From assembly GCA_963814095.1 (NCBI GenBank), contig CAWFBT010000005.1, forward strand, positions 124,001 to 188,000: a DNA stretch of 64,000 nt, written 5' to 3'. The position numbers were made by a program, and so were the translations under genes. This document shows, one piece after another, positions 37,320-45,391 of the stretch. Under the pieces are notes generated by a model, which saw only the letters and a program-made list of their open reading frames with translations, was not told where the DNA came from and did no database searches. Source of the stretch: JACVRW01 sp963814095 (GTDB lineage Bacteria; Actinomycetota; Thermoleophilia; Solirubrobacterales; Thermoleophilaceae). How positions within the stretch are numbered: position 1 is the first letter of the stretch; each line of letters starts with the position of its first letter.

Positions 37320-38707
37320 GCGCGTGCCTCGAATGTATCTTGACCGGCGGCCTCGCCGAGGCCGGCCGTCTGGCCGGTGCCGATGTGCTCGGTCAGTTCG
37401 AGCTTGCGCCTTCGCTCGGGTATCAGGCCCTCGGGTCTGAGCACCATCATGATCACGAGCAGGAAGCCGTAGATCGCCGACGACAGCTCGGACAGGTCGA
37501 GGTCGAGGTCGAACCACTCACGCGGTTTCGCGTTCAGGTCAGGGATGAACTTGAAGTTCAGGTAGACGAGCACCGCCGCGCCGACGAGCACCCCCTCGAT
37601 CGACCCGAGGCCGCCGAGGATCACCATCGCGAGGATGAAGATCGAGAAGAAGAACTGGAACTGGTCGGCGTTCACGACGCTCAGCCGCGAGGCGAGGAAC
37701 ACGCCCGCCATGCCGCCGAAGGCGGCGCCCGTGCCGTAGGCCAGCAGTTTGGTCTTGACCAGCGGCACGCCCATCGAGGCCGCGGCGACCTCGTCCTCGC
37801 GCAGCGCGATCCAGGCGCGGCCGAGGCGCGAGTCGCGCAGCCGGTAGTTCACGAACAGCACGAGCAGCACCATCGCGAGCGCCACGAGGTACCAGGGGCG
37901 CAGGTCGAGCGCTTTGAACGGCTCGCCCACGAATAACCAGATCTTGTCGATCGGGCCGATGCCCTCCCGTCCCCCGGAGAAGACGGCCCCCTTGCCGAAC
38001 ACGTCGGTGAGTGTGTCGCCCAAAAGCGGCACGTCCTTGTAGTGGATCTGGTCGCCGTTGATGACGATCCGGCCGACGATTTCGCCGAAAGCGAGCGTCA
38101 CGATCGCGATGTAGTCGCCGCGCAGCCGCAGCGTCGGCAGGCCGATCAGCATGCCCGCGATCGTCGTGATGACGATTGCGATCACCACGACCATCAGGAA
38201 GTTGAAGTGGATCCCGAACAGGCCCTGGGTCACGTCCGCCACGAGGACGTGGATCCCGTTTTCGCCTTCGCCGGCGTTGGCGTAGAAGTCCGACATGAAC
38301 CAGCCGGCCGTGAGCGCGCCGAGGGCGAAGAAGGCGACGTAGCCAAGGTCCAGCAGGCCGGCGTAGCCGACGATGATGTTGAGCCCGAGCGCCATCACCG
38401 AGTAGGCGAGGATCAGGGTGGCGATGTTCATGAAGTCGCCCCCCTCGTCGTGCATGAACGGCAGCAGGATCGCCCAGCCGAGCGCGAGCACGATCACGGC
38501 GACGAGCACGCGCCGGTCGTCCGGGAACAGGATCCGCAGGCCGATGATGGCCCCGAGGATCAGCGCCATCAGGAAGTTCATCCCGAGCAGGCCGGTCGCA
38601 AAGACGATGATCGCCGGCACCGCGATCGCGAACACGATCAGCGTGCGGCGGTCGGTCTTCGGCTGCAGGCCGCTGCGACCGCTGGTGGTCGGCTCGGGGG
38701 TGCTCAT
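37316..38707 (-). CDS. livM: Branched-chain amino acid-type ABC transporter permease LivM
   Basis: 463 residues, longer than many LivM because of about 90 extra N-terminal residues with three added helices. The permease core begins near ALGLNIIVGYAGLLDLGYVAFFA (YAGLLDLGYVAFFA in part), followed by GLPTLRLRGDYIAIVTLAFGE in parts (TLRLRGDYIAIVT), the EAA-type loop YRLRDSRLGRAWIALREDE-like and GGLGSIEGVLVGAA. ATG 38707 overlaps the livH stop. It forms the membrane channel with LivH. Confidence 0.94.
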   Translation of the reverse strand: MSTPEPTTSGRSGLQPKTDRRTLIVFAIAVPAIIVFATGLLGMNFLMALILGAIIGLRILFPDDRRVLVAVIVLALGWAILLPFMHDEGGDFMNIATLILAYSVMALGLNIIVGYAGLLDLGYVAFFALGALTAGWFMSDFYANAGEGENGIHVLVADVTQGLFGIHFNFLMVVVIAIVITTIAGMLIGLPTLRLRGDYIAIVTLAFGEIVGRIVINGDQIHYKDVPLLGDTLTDVFGKGAVFSGGREGIGPIDKIWLFVGEPFKALDLRPWYLVALAMVLLVLFVNYRLRDSRLGRAWIALREDEVAAASMGVPLVKTKLLAYGTGAAFGGMAGVFLASRLSVVNADQFQFFFSIFILAMVILGGLGSIEGVLVGAAVLVYLNFKFIPDLNAKPREWFDLDLDLSELSSAIYGFLLVIMMVLRPEGLIPERRRKLELTEHIGTGQTAGLGEAAGQDTFEARA

Positions 38708-39774
38708 CCGGCCTCTCTCGTCTCCTCACCGAGCAGGCCCTGTGGCCTGAACACCATGATGAGGACCAGGTATGCGAACACGATCGCCGGAGTCCACTCG
38801 CCTCCGATCCGGTTGTCGGATATCTGCTGGATGATCCCGATGATGAAGCCGCCGAGCACGGCGCCCTGGAGGTTGCCGATTCCGCCCATGACCGCGGCGG
38901 TGAATGCGATCAGGCCGGCCTGGAAGCCCTGGAAGTACCAGATGGTCGTCTGGTAGAGCGCGTAGATCAGGCCCGCCGCGCCGGCCATCAGCCCGCCGAG
39001 CAGGAAGGTCAGCGAGATCGTCGTGTCGACGTTGATGCCCATCAGGCGCGCCGCCTCCGGGTCCTGCGCGGTCGCCCTCATCGCGCGGCCCATGCGGCTC
39101 TGTGAGATGAACGTCGTGAGCAGCAGGACCAACGGGATCGTCGTCGCGACCGAGAGCACGTCGCCCTGGTTCACCTGGACGCCGCCGATCGTGAAGAGCT
39201 CCTTCTGCGGGTCGACGAGCTCCGGCACGCCCTCCTGCGAGCCGCCGATCCAGAGGATGCCGACGTTCTGCAGGATGAACGACATGCCGACGGCGGTGAT
39301 GAGCGGCGCCAGCTTCGGCGCCGTTCGTAATGGTCGGTACGCGACCCGTTCGATCATCACGTTGAGCGTGCCGCTGGTGACCATCGCCACGACCAGCGAT
39401 GCCAGCAGACCGATGACCAGGCCGATGATCGCCGTCTGCTCGGTGAGCCCGATGACGCCCCAGAACCAGGCGGCCGTGACGAGCGAGCCGATCATGAAGA
39501 CCTCGCCGTGGGCGAAGTTGATCAGCTCGATGATGCCGTAGACGAGCGTGTAGCCCATCGCGATCAGCGCCCAGATCGCGCCGTTCGAGAGCCCGTCGAC
39601 GATGTTGTTGCCCAGCCGCGAGAGGTTGCCGTCGTCGGAGAGATCCTGGATTCCGTAGACGACGGGCATCACGAGCAGGAGCGCGATCAGCCCGTACTCG
39701 CTCAGGTACTTGCGAATCCTGTCGCCGGTGCTCGACCGAACCGGCAGACGGGACGCCTCAGAACTTGCCTCCAA
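38704..39774 (-). CDS. livH: Branched-chain amino acid-type ABC transporter permease LivH
   Basis: About 356 residues from TTG 39774, chosen for the GGGAGG just upstream; the frame opens further to 39831 but that part lies at the foot of a hairpin. Typical LivH features: IVDGLSNGAIWALIAMGYTLVYGIIELINFAHGE (in part MGYTLVYGIIELINFAHG), RVAYRPLR, RAMRATAQDPEAARLMGI and the ending FRPQGLLGE. Channel partner of LivM. It is separated from livK by a strong hairpin. Confidence 0.93.
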   Translation of the reverse strand: MEASSEASRLPVRSSTGDRIRKYLSEYGLIALLLVMPVVYGIQDLSDDGNLSRLGNNIVDGLSNGAIWALIAMGYTLVYGIIELINFAHGEVFMIGSLVTAAWFWGVIGLTEQTAIIGLVIGLLASLVVAMVTSGTLNVMIERVAYRPLRTAPKLAPLITAVGMSFILQNVGILWIGGSQEGVPELVDPQKELFTIGGVQVNQGDVLSVATTIPLVLLLTTFISQSRMGRAMRATAQDPEAARLMGINVDTTISLTFLLGGLMAGAAGLIYALYQTTIWYFQGFQAGLIAFTAAVMGGIGNLQGAVLGGFIIGIIQQISDNRIGGEWTPAIVFAYLVLIMVFRPQGLLGEETREAG

Positions 39775-39838
39775 GATCCTCCCTCGTCGCGGGTCGCCCG
39801 GGTGGCTCCCCCTCCCTCTGGGCGGATCCAATCAGAAA

Positions 39839-39872
39839 CGGGGGGCGAACGGCAAGCGCCGTTCGCCCCCCG
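39839..39872 (-). terminator. Strong hairpin between livK and livH
   Basis: Perfect 15-bp inverted repeat (39839-39853 with 39858-39872, 4-base loop; arm CGGGGGGCGAACGGC). On the minus strand it comes 22 bases after the livK stop and is followed by GTTTCTGATT, a weak T-rich tract. It probably acts as a partial terminator or mRNA stabiliser, so that the binding protein is made in excess over the permeases. Confidence 0.7.
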
Positions 39873-39893
39873 CACCGATTCATGCGTGTTGGA

Positions 39894-41165
39894 TCAGGCG
39901 CCTTCTGCCTTCACCGTCTCGCCGAAGATGAGCTCGCCGTCCTTGATTGTGTAGACGCCGTAGTCGGTGAGAGTCGTGTCGCCGTTCTCGTCGATGTCGT
40001 ACGTGCCGAGCACCGACTGACGACCCTTGGTAGCGAACAGGGCATCGATCATGGCCTGCTTGTCCGTGCACTCCGCCTGGAGCTGCTGGCAGGTGTCGAG
40101 CACCAGCTTCATGGCCTCGTAGCCGTAGATCGCGTACGGATCCGGGTTCGCCTCGCCGTACTTGGCCTCGAAGTCATCGAAGAACTTCTGGCCATCCGCC
40201 GGGTACTCATCCGGCGACAGCGTGGCGACGGTGACCTTCACCTTGTTCGCCACGTCGGCGGGGATGCCGCCCTCCTTCGGGTCGGCGAAGCCGGACTCGG
40301 CCACGCCGTCAGGCCCATAGAGCTTGGCATCCGGCACCGCGGCGGACACGTCCTTGTACAGCTGGACCGCGCCGTTGGCGGTGATGCCGGAGAACACGAA
40401 GCAGTCCGCGCCCGCGGTCTTGATCGTGGATGCCTGCGAGCGGAAGTTCGGGGCCTTCGGGTCGATGCCCTCGTTGCCCGAGACCTCGAGGCCCTGCTCA
40501 CCCGCAGAGCTCTCGATGTTCTTGGCCAGACCCGCGCCGTAGACTTCCTTGTCGTTCAGGATGTAGACGTTCGTGCAGCCATCCTTCTTCATGATGGTTG
40601 CCAACGCGGCACCCTGAATCGTGTCCTTCGGAACGATGCGCAGGTAATGGCGCTCGCCCGTCGGGTAGTACTTGTCGGGCTCGCCCTTGTCGGCGCCCGG
40701 CTCGTCCGAGGTCAGACCGACGGCCGTGTTGGCCGGGCTGATCTGGGCGATCGGGACCTCGTTCAGAATCGGGATCGAGACGGCGCTCGCGCCCGAGTTG
40801 AACTCGCCGATGTAGGCAACGGCGGAATCATCGCCGGCGACCTTCTGCGCGTTCGCCTGCGTGGCCTCAGGGGTCCACGTACCGGCCTGCGCGGTCGAGT
40901 CGTCGAGCGACGTGTACTTCACCGTCGTCTGTCCGGCCTTGCCGTTCTTCTCTTCGAGGGCGAGCTTGATGCCCTCGACCATCGCGGTCGTCTGCGGACG
41001 CGATGCGCCCTGCAGCGGCAGCGATGAATAGACGTTGACGGTCTCGCCGCCACCGCCGCCACCGCCACTATCGCCGCCATCGTCGTCGTCATCGCCACAG
41101 GCAGTCATGCCCAGGGCGAAGGCGCCGAGAAGGCAGGCGAAAATTGCCAGCCAACGTACCTTCAA
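39894..41165 (-). CDS. livK: Branched-chain amino acid-type ABC transporter substrate-binding protein LivK
   Basis: 423-residue lipoprotein: signal ending LGMTAC (C23), then an Asp5 and Gly7 linker before the periplasmic-binding domain (ETVNVYSSLPLQGASRPQ, AYIGEFNSGASAVSIP, GPDGVAESGF, IYGYEAMKLVLD). Binds the imported solute outside the membrane. TTG 41165 has AGGAGG seven bases upstream. First gene of the liv operon; a structured leader precedes it. The specific ligand cannot be read from sequence. Confidence 0.93.
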   Translation of the reverse strand: MKVRWLAIFACLLGAFALGMTACGDDDDDGGDSGGGGGGGETVNVYSSLPLQGASRPQTTAMVEGIKLALEEKNGKAGQTTVKYTSLDDSTAQAGTWTPEATQANAQKVAGDDSAVAYIGEFNSGASAVSIPILNEVPIAQISPANTAVGLTSDEPGADKGEPDKYYPTGERHYLRIVPKDTIQGAALATIMKKDGCTNVYILNDKEVYGAGLAKNIESSAGEQGLEVSGNEGIDPKAPNFRSQASTIKTAGADCFVFSGITANGAVQLYKDVSAAVPDAKLYGPDGVAESGFADPKEGGIPADVANKVKVTVATLSPDEYPADGQKFFDDFEAKYGEANPDPYAIYGYEAMKLVLDTCQQLQAECTDKQAMIDALFATKGRQSVLGTYDIDENGDTTLTDYGVYTIKDGELIFGETVKAEGA

Positions 41166-41294
41166 AACGTCCCTCCTAAAGGAGATTGCTCCAACCTGCC
41201 GGGGGCATCCTAGGCACCGTCAGGGCCTGCGCCAATCCAGGAGGGGTGCCTTAACGAGGAGACAATCTCCCCCCAACGCGATGTTGACGGGCGC
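41166..41294 (-). promoter_or_regulatory. Leader of livK with nested inverted repeats
   Basis: 129 bases without a gene between the two binding-protein genes. Two nested perfect repeats: GGAGATTG (41181-41188) with CAATCTCC (41263-41270), and inside them AGGCACC (41212-41218) with GGTGCCT (41245-41251). The ribosome site of livK is itself part of CTCCT-AA-AGGAG (41173-41184). The region can fold into a long stem-loop that ends at the ribosome site, so a terminator for the upstream gene or translational control of livK is possible. Confidence 0.45.
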
Positions 41295-42500
41295 TCAATC
41301 CTCGATTCGAACGAAGCGAAAGCGCCCGTTTTCCAGCGCATACAGCGCGAACCGCTGCCCATCCACGTCGCCCGTGCCGCGCAGCCGGTAGCTCCCCGTA
41401 ACGCCGCGCCGGTCGCGCATGTCGAGCGCCGCAGCGGCCACGCGCGCGCGATCGCGTCCCCCCTGCTCGACCGCGTCGAGGATGAGGCGCATGGCGTCGT
41501 AGCCGTAGGCCGCCTCGGGCCGCGCTGCCTCTGGACCCGCAAGCTTGCCCGCGCGCCGCATGACCTCGCGGCCGGCCGGCGGGAGCTCGTGCGCGGGCAT
41601 CATCGGTGTCAGCGCCTCGACGCTCAGCGGGGCGGCCGGGATGGGCCTGCGCGGGTCGCGCTCGAGCATCCCGCTGGTCGCATAGACGGGCACGGCCGGC
41701 AGGCGCGCTTCGAGCGCCGCAAGCATGCGGCTGGTGCCCGGGCCCGCGACGCCCGCGATCACGACGGCGCCGGGATCGCCCGCCGCGACGCGCTCGACGA
41801 TGTCGGGGATCTCCTCGACCTTGCCCCTGTACTCCTCCGCGTCGAGCGGCTCCGGCCCGTCGCGACGGGCGCGGGCCACGATCTGGGCCGCAAGCTCACG
41901 CCCGTACACCTCCTGGTCGAAGATCACGGCCAGCCGCTCGGTGCCGCGCTCGCGCATCAGCTCGAGCAGCACCTCCGTCAGCAGCAGGTCGTTGGGCGCC
42001 AGGCGGACGAAGTTGGGCTCGCCGCTCGGCCGCAGCCGCACCGGGTCCGAGCGCGGCCGCCCGGGCGGGATCTGCGTGAGGCTGGTGAGGCCGTCCGTCG
42101 GTGAGACCTGCAGCATGCGGCCGGCGTTCGTCACGGGCAGCGAGACGGCGGAGCCGCCGAAGCCGAGCTCGCCGAGGTAGGCGATCGCGTGCGGATCCTC
42201 GACCGCCCGGTCGGCGTTCGCGTTCACCAGGTCGGGCTTCCAGACATCCCCGCCCCGCTCGGTCGAGGACACCGTGCGCAGCTTGATCTTGAGCGCGCCG
42301 GCGCGCCCGCCGGCGTCCTCGAGCGCGAGCCTCGCCCCCGCCGCGACGGCGCTGCCCGCCGGGGCCGCCACGCCGTTGCGCGGGACGCTCACGTAGACGG
42401 TCGCGGAGTCGCCCCGCACGCGCCTCGGCTCGTCGCTCGCGTCGCCGAGGCAGCCCGCGAGGAGCAGGAGGCAGAGCAGCGGTGTCAGCTTCCAGGGCAA
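41295..42500 (-). CDS. Second LivK-like ABC transporter substrate-binding lipoprotein
   Basis: 401 residues from TTG 42500. Lipoprotein signal LLCLLLLAGC (C17). The body is that of a type I periplasmic-binding fold: YVSVPRNGVAAPAGSAV, AIAYLGELGFGGSAVSLPVTNAG in parts (AIAYLGELGFGG), VYATSGMLERDP and AYGYDAMRLILDAVEQGG. It parallels LivK but diverges strongly and lacks the acidic linker. It may feed the same permease with another ligand or act in sensing. Divergent from phosphofructokinase with a 39-base gap. Confidence 0.85.
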   Translation of the reverse strand: MPWKLTPLLCLLLLAGCLGDASDEPRRVRGDSATVYVSVPRNGVAAPAGSAVAAGARLALEDAGGRAGALKIKLRTVSSTERGGDVWKPDLVNANADRAVEDPHAIAYLGELGFGGSAVSLPVTNAGRMLQVSPTDGLTSLTQIPPGRPRSDPVRLRPSGEPNFVRLAPNDLLLTEVLLELMRERGTERLAVIFDQEVYGRELAAQIVARARRDGPEPLDAEEYRGKVEEIPDIVERVAAGDPGAVVIAGVAGPGTSRMLAALEARLPAVPVYATSGMLERDPRRPIPAAPLSVEALTPMMPAHELPPAGREVMRRAGKLAGPEAARPEAAYGYDAMRLILDAVEQGGRDRARVAAAALDMRDRRGVTGSYRLRGTGDVDGQRFALYALENGRFRFVRIED

Positions 42501-42539
42501 GACGAAGATTCTGACTAGGCGTGATTCACTTTCTCATCG

Positions 42540-43571
42540 ATGCGGATCGGGGTGCTCACGGGGGGCGGCGACTGCCCCGGTCTCAACGCGGTGATCCGCG
42601 CGATAGTGAGGCGCGGCATCGATGGTCAGGGGCACGCGATCATCGGCTTCCGCGACGGCTGGCGCGGCCCGCTCGAGAACGCCTACGAGGAGCTGACGAT
42701 CGAGTCCACGCGCGGGATCCTGCCGCGCGGAGGCACGATCCTGCGCTCGTCGCGAACCAACCCGTTCAAGCATGACGACGGGCCCGAGCGCGTGCGCGAG
42801 CACATGGAGACGCTCAACCTCGACGGCCTGATCGCGATCGGCGGCGAGGACACGCTCGGCGCCGCGGCGCGGCTCCACGGCGAGCACGGCCTGCCGGTGA
42901 TCGGCGTGCCGAAGACGATCGACAACGACCTCGGCGGGACCGATATGACGTTCGGCTTCGACACCGCTGTGCAGATCGCCACCGACGCGATCGACCGCCT
43001 CCACACGACGGCCGAGTCGCACAACCGGGTGATGATCGTCGAGGTGATGGGCCGCCACGCCGGCTGGATCGCCCTCCACTCGGGGCTCGCCGGCGGCGCC
43101 GACGTGATCCTCATCCCCGAGCGGCCGTTCGACATCGACGAGGTCTGCCGCCTGATCCGGCGCCGTCACTCGCGCGGGCGCTTCTTCTCGATCGTCGTCG
43201 TCGCCGAGGGCGCGCTGCCGCAGGAGGGCTCGATGGAGACGGTCGCGGCGGACGAGGACGAGTTCGGCCACGTGCGCCTCGGCGGAATCGGGCAGCGCCT
43301 CGAGCAGGAGATCGAGTCGCGCACCGGCTACGAGTCGCGCGCGACCGTGCTGGGCCACATCCAGCGCGGCGGGACCCCGACCGCCTTCGACCGCGTCCTG
43401 GCGACGCGCCTCGGCGTGGCCGCGATCAATGCCGCCGATGAGGGCAAGTGGGGCGTCATGCCCGCCCTGCGCGGCACCCGCATCGAGCTCGTGGCGCTGT
43501 CGGAGGCGGTCGCGGACCTGCGCACGGTCACGAGCGAGGACTACGCCGCGGCCGAGGTCTTCTTCGGCTAG
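42540..43571 (+). CDS. 6-phosphofructokinase, pyrophosphate-type signature
   Basis: 343 residues from ATG 42540. Active-site motifs: LTGGGDCPGLN, GGEDT (101-105), PKTIDNDLGG (124-133), MGRHAGW and GHIQRGG. ATP enzymes have Gly at the position of D104 and Gly in PGTIDND; here Asp104 and Lys125 match the residues that select pyrophosphate, as in actinomycete PPi-PFK. So reversible, PPi-driven phosphorylation of fructose 6-phosphate is likely. It converges with the small membrane gene, stops sharing CTAG. Confidence 0.92.
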   Translation: MRIGVLTGGGDCPGLNAVIRAIVRRGIDGQGHAIIGFRDGWRGPLENAYEELTIESTRGILPRGGTILRSSRTNPFKHDDGPERVREHMETLNLDGLIAIGGEDTLGAAARLHGEHGLPVIGVPKTIDNDLGGTDMTFGFDTAVQIATDAIDRLHTTAESHNRVMIVEVMGRHAGWIALHSGLAGGADVILIPERPFDIDEVCRLIRRRHSRGRFFSIVVVAEGALPQEGSMETVAADEDEFGHVRLGGIGQRLEQEIESRTGYESRATVLGHIQRGGTPTAFDRVLATRLGVAAINAADEGKWGVMPALRGTRIELVALSEAVADLRTVTSEDYAAAEVFFG

Positions 43572-43768
43572 CGGGCGGCGCCGCGTTCCTCGAGCGACGC
43601 GGGCGCGCGGCGGAGCAGCTGATCGATGAACGGCTTCAACATCACGATCGTGGCTGCCACGAGCGTCATGAAGACGGTGAGCAGGAACGCGTCGAAGGCC
43701 TTGATGCCGAACGCCCAGGCGCAGATCCACCAGACCAGGCCGACCGTGAAGGTCACGAGGACCGCCAT
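43568..43768 (-). CDS. Small two-helix membrane protein
   Basis: 66 residues from ATG 43768, which overlaps the SnoaL-like gene stop by one base (TGATG). Two hydrophobic segments (VLVTFTVGLVWWICAWAF and AFLLTVFMTLVAATIVML) and a basic tail QLLRRAPASLEERG. Similar short proteins occur in actinobacteria without known function. The tight link to the gene before supports it as real. Confidence 0.65.
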   Translation of the reverse strand: MAVLVTFTVGLVWWICAWAFGIKAFDAFLLTVFMTLVAATIVMLKPFIDQLLRRAPASLEERGAAR

Positions 43769-44346
43769 CAGCCGGCCTTCCTGTCGGAGATCATGCGACG
43801 TGCCTTCGTGACGGCGTTGAAGGCGCTCTTCATGGCCTTCTCGGCGCCCGAGTCCAGCGGCGGCATCAAGCCGACCTGGCGCGCATAGGCCATGTTGTCG
43901 TAGTACGCGGTGTTGCTGACGATCAGGCCGTCCTCGATCTCGATGAGGTCGAGCCCGCGCACGTCGAGCGGCTTGCCGGTCGGGTCGACGCCCTCGAAGG
44001 GCTCGCCGTCGAAGGTGCCGGTCATGCGCCACTCGACCGCTGCCGAGGTCTCGGCGGCGACCACGCGCAGGCAGGTCGTCTCGGCGTTCGGCATCGCCGC
44101 GAAGACGCCCCGGAAGAAGTCCTTGACCTCCTCGCGCCCGCGCAGGATGCCGATCGGAACGAGGTCCTCCACGCCGTCCTTGCTCCAGTGCGCCCCGAGC
44201 GCCTCGACGTCGCGGCGTCCGATGGCGTCGACATAGGAGCGCACGTGCTCCTCCACCGCCTTGCGCTTGCTGAGCCGCTTCGGCTTCTCCTCCGCCTGGG
44301 TCTCGACCGTATCGCTCTCTGTGCTCGTCTCGGCCATGAAAGCCAC
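43768..44346 (-). CDS. SnoaL-like/NTF2-fold ester cyclase-type protein
   Basis: 192 residues; the start may be ATG 44346 or ATG 44337. After a charged N-terminus, the fold covers about 30-150: VEEHVRSYVDAIGRRDVEAL, HWSKDGVEDLVPIG, VKDFFRGVFAAMPN, VEWRMTGTFDGEPFEG and DGLIVSNTAYYDNMAYARQVGLMP. This is the SnoaL polyketide-cyclase-like group, which includes steroid isomerase-like and unknown proteins. A C-terminal tail with Lys/Arg follows. Function not known. Confidence 0.85.
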   Translation of the reverse strand: MAFMAETSTESDTVETQAEEKPKRLSKRKAVEEHVRSYVDAIGRRDVEALGAHWSKDGVEDLVPIGILRGREEVKDFFRGVFAAMPNAETTCLRVVAAETSAAVEWRMTGTFDGEPFEGVDPTGKPLDVRGLDLIEIEDGLIVSNTAYYDNMAYARQVGLMPPLDSGAEKAMKSAFNAVTKARRMISDRKAG

Positions 44347-44377
44347 CCTACCAACGAACTGCGGCCGGAAAGGGCAC

Positions 44378-45262
44378 TCAGGCGGGCGCGCCGGCGGGCT
44401 GGACCCGGGCCGTCACGGCGCGCGGTCGCAGCGCCAGCAGCACGAGGCCGCTGAGCACGAGCGCGGCTCCCAGCGCCGCCGCGGCACCCGGGCGCTCGCC
44501 CAGCGCAATGACGCCGAGCGCCGCGGCCGTGAGCGGCTCCGCGAGCGTCAGCGTGGCGGCCTCGCCCGCACCGATCCGCTCGAGGCCGCGCGCGAACAGG
44601 ATGTAGGCGAGCGCCGTCGGGATGGCGCCGAGATAGAGCGCGAGCGCAATGCCGCCTGCCGAGGTCAGCTCGCCGAGCGGCACGATCGCGAGCACCGGAA
44701 GCAGCAGCACGGCGCCCGTGCCGAACACTGCGGCCATCACGCCCTCGGGCGTGCCGCCCGCATCGAGCATGCGCTTGCCGAGCACCGCGTAGCCGGCGTA
44801 GCCGGCGCCCGACATCAACGCGAGGCCGACGCCCGCGGGGGCGACGTCGCCGTCGCTGCCGCCACCGAGCACGAGCAGCGCTACGCCGGCGGACGCCAGC
44901 GCGGTGGCCGCGGCCCAGCGCCAGTGGAGCCGCTCGCCCGCGAACGTGCGCGCGAGCACGCCGGTGAAGGCCGGCGCCGCGCCGAGCGCGACGACCGCCG
45001 CGATCGCGACGCCCGTCTCGGCCGCGGCCGCGAAGAAGGTCGCCTGGTAGAGCGCCACGCAGGCGCCGCCGAGGAGGACGGCGCCGCGTCCGCCCCCCAC
45101 GCGCATGCGCCCCAGGAGCAACGCAACGAGAACCAGCAGCGCAGCGCCCACGGCGATCCGCGATGCGCCGACCACGAGCGGCTCGATCTCGGGCGCAACC
45201 GCCTGAGCGGTACCGGTCGTCCCGAACAGGATCGCGGCGCAGAGGACCTGAAGGCGAGCCAT
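44378..45262 (-). CDS. EamA family (DMT) transporter
   Basis: 294 residues from ATG 45262; the open frame extends to 45358 but crosses two inverted repeats. Ten hydrophobic helices in two EamA repeats (LQVLCAAILFGTTGTAQ; LALMSGAGYAGYAVLGKRML), with LTLAEPLTAAALGVIALGERPG near the end of the second. Exports amino acids, metabolites or drugs; cargo unknown. A sharp palindrome lies 3 bases upstream of the start and suggests control by a repressor. Confidence 0.9.
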   Translation of the reverse strand: MARLQVLCAAILFGTTGTAQAVAPEIEPLVVGASRIAVGAALLVLVALLLGRMRVGGGRGAVLLGGACVALYQATFFAAAAETGVAIAAVVALGAAPAFTGVLARTFAGERLHWRWAAATALASAGVALLVLGGGSDGDVAPAGVGLALMSGAGYAGYAVLGKRMLDAGGTPEGVMAAVFGTGAVLLLPVLAIVPLGELTSAGGIALALYLGAIPTALAYILFARGLERIGAGEAATLTLAEPLTAAALGVIALGERPGAAAALGAALVLSGLVLLALRPRAVTARVQPAGAPA

Positions 45263-45265
45263 GGC

Positions 45266-45284
45266 TTGTGGAATTGTTCCACAA
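45266..45284. promoter_or_regulatory. Operator-like palindrome before the EamA gene
   Basis: TTGTGGAATTGTTCCACAA, perfect 8-bp arms with a 3-base centre, ends 3 bases before the ATG (minus strand). It is AT-rich against a GC-rich background and has the size of a dimeric repressor site. Which regulator binds is unknown; no regulator gene is adjacent. Confidence 0.55.
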
Positions 45285-45307
45285 TCCTGCCAGCGCAGGC
45301 AACCGAA

Positions 45308-45342
45308 GGTGTGTTGACGGCGATAGTTGCCGTCAACACACC
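45308..45342. terminator. Perfect 14-bp inverted repeat between trpA and the EamA gene
   Basis: GGTGTGTTGACGGC (45308-45321) pairs with 45329-45342 across a 7-base loop. It lies 49 bases after the trpA stop. It could end the trp transcript, though no T tract follows; the AT-containing arms could equally be an operator for the EamA promoter. Confidence 0.5.
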
Positions 45343-45391
45343 ACGGATTGTCCGCCACGGCCGATGGAGCGCAGGCCCCGCCCGACCCCCG

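Noticed and set aside
39839..39872. Hairpin as the end of a mobile element
   Set aside because: No transposase, target duplication or second copy is present; its place after livK fits a terminator.
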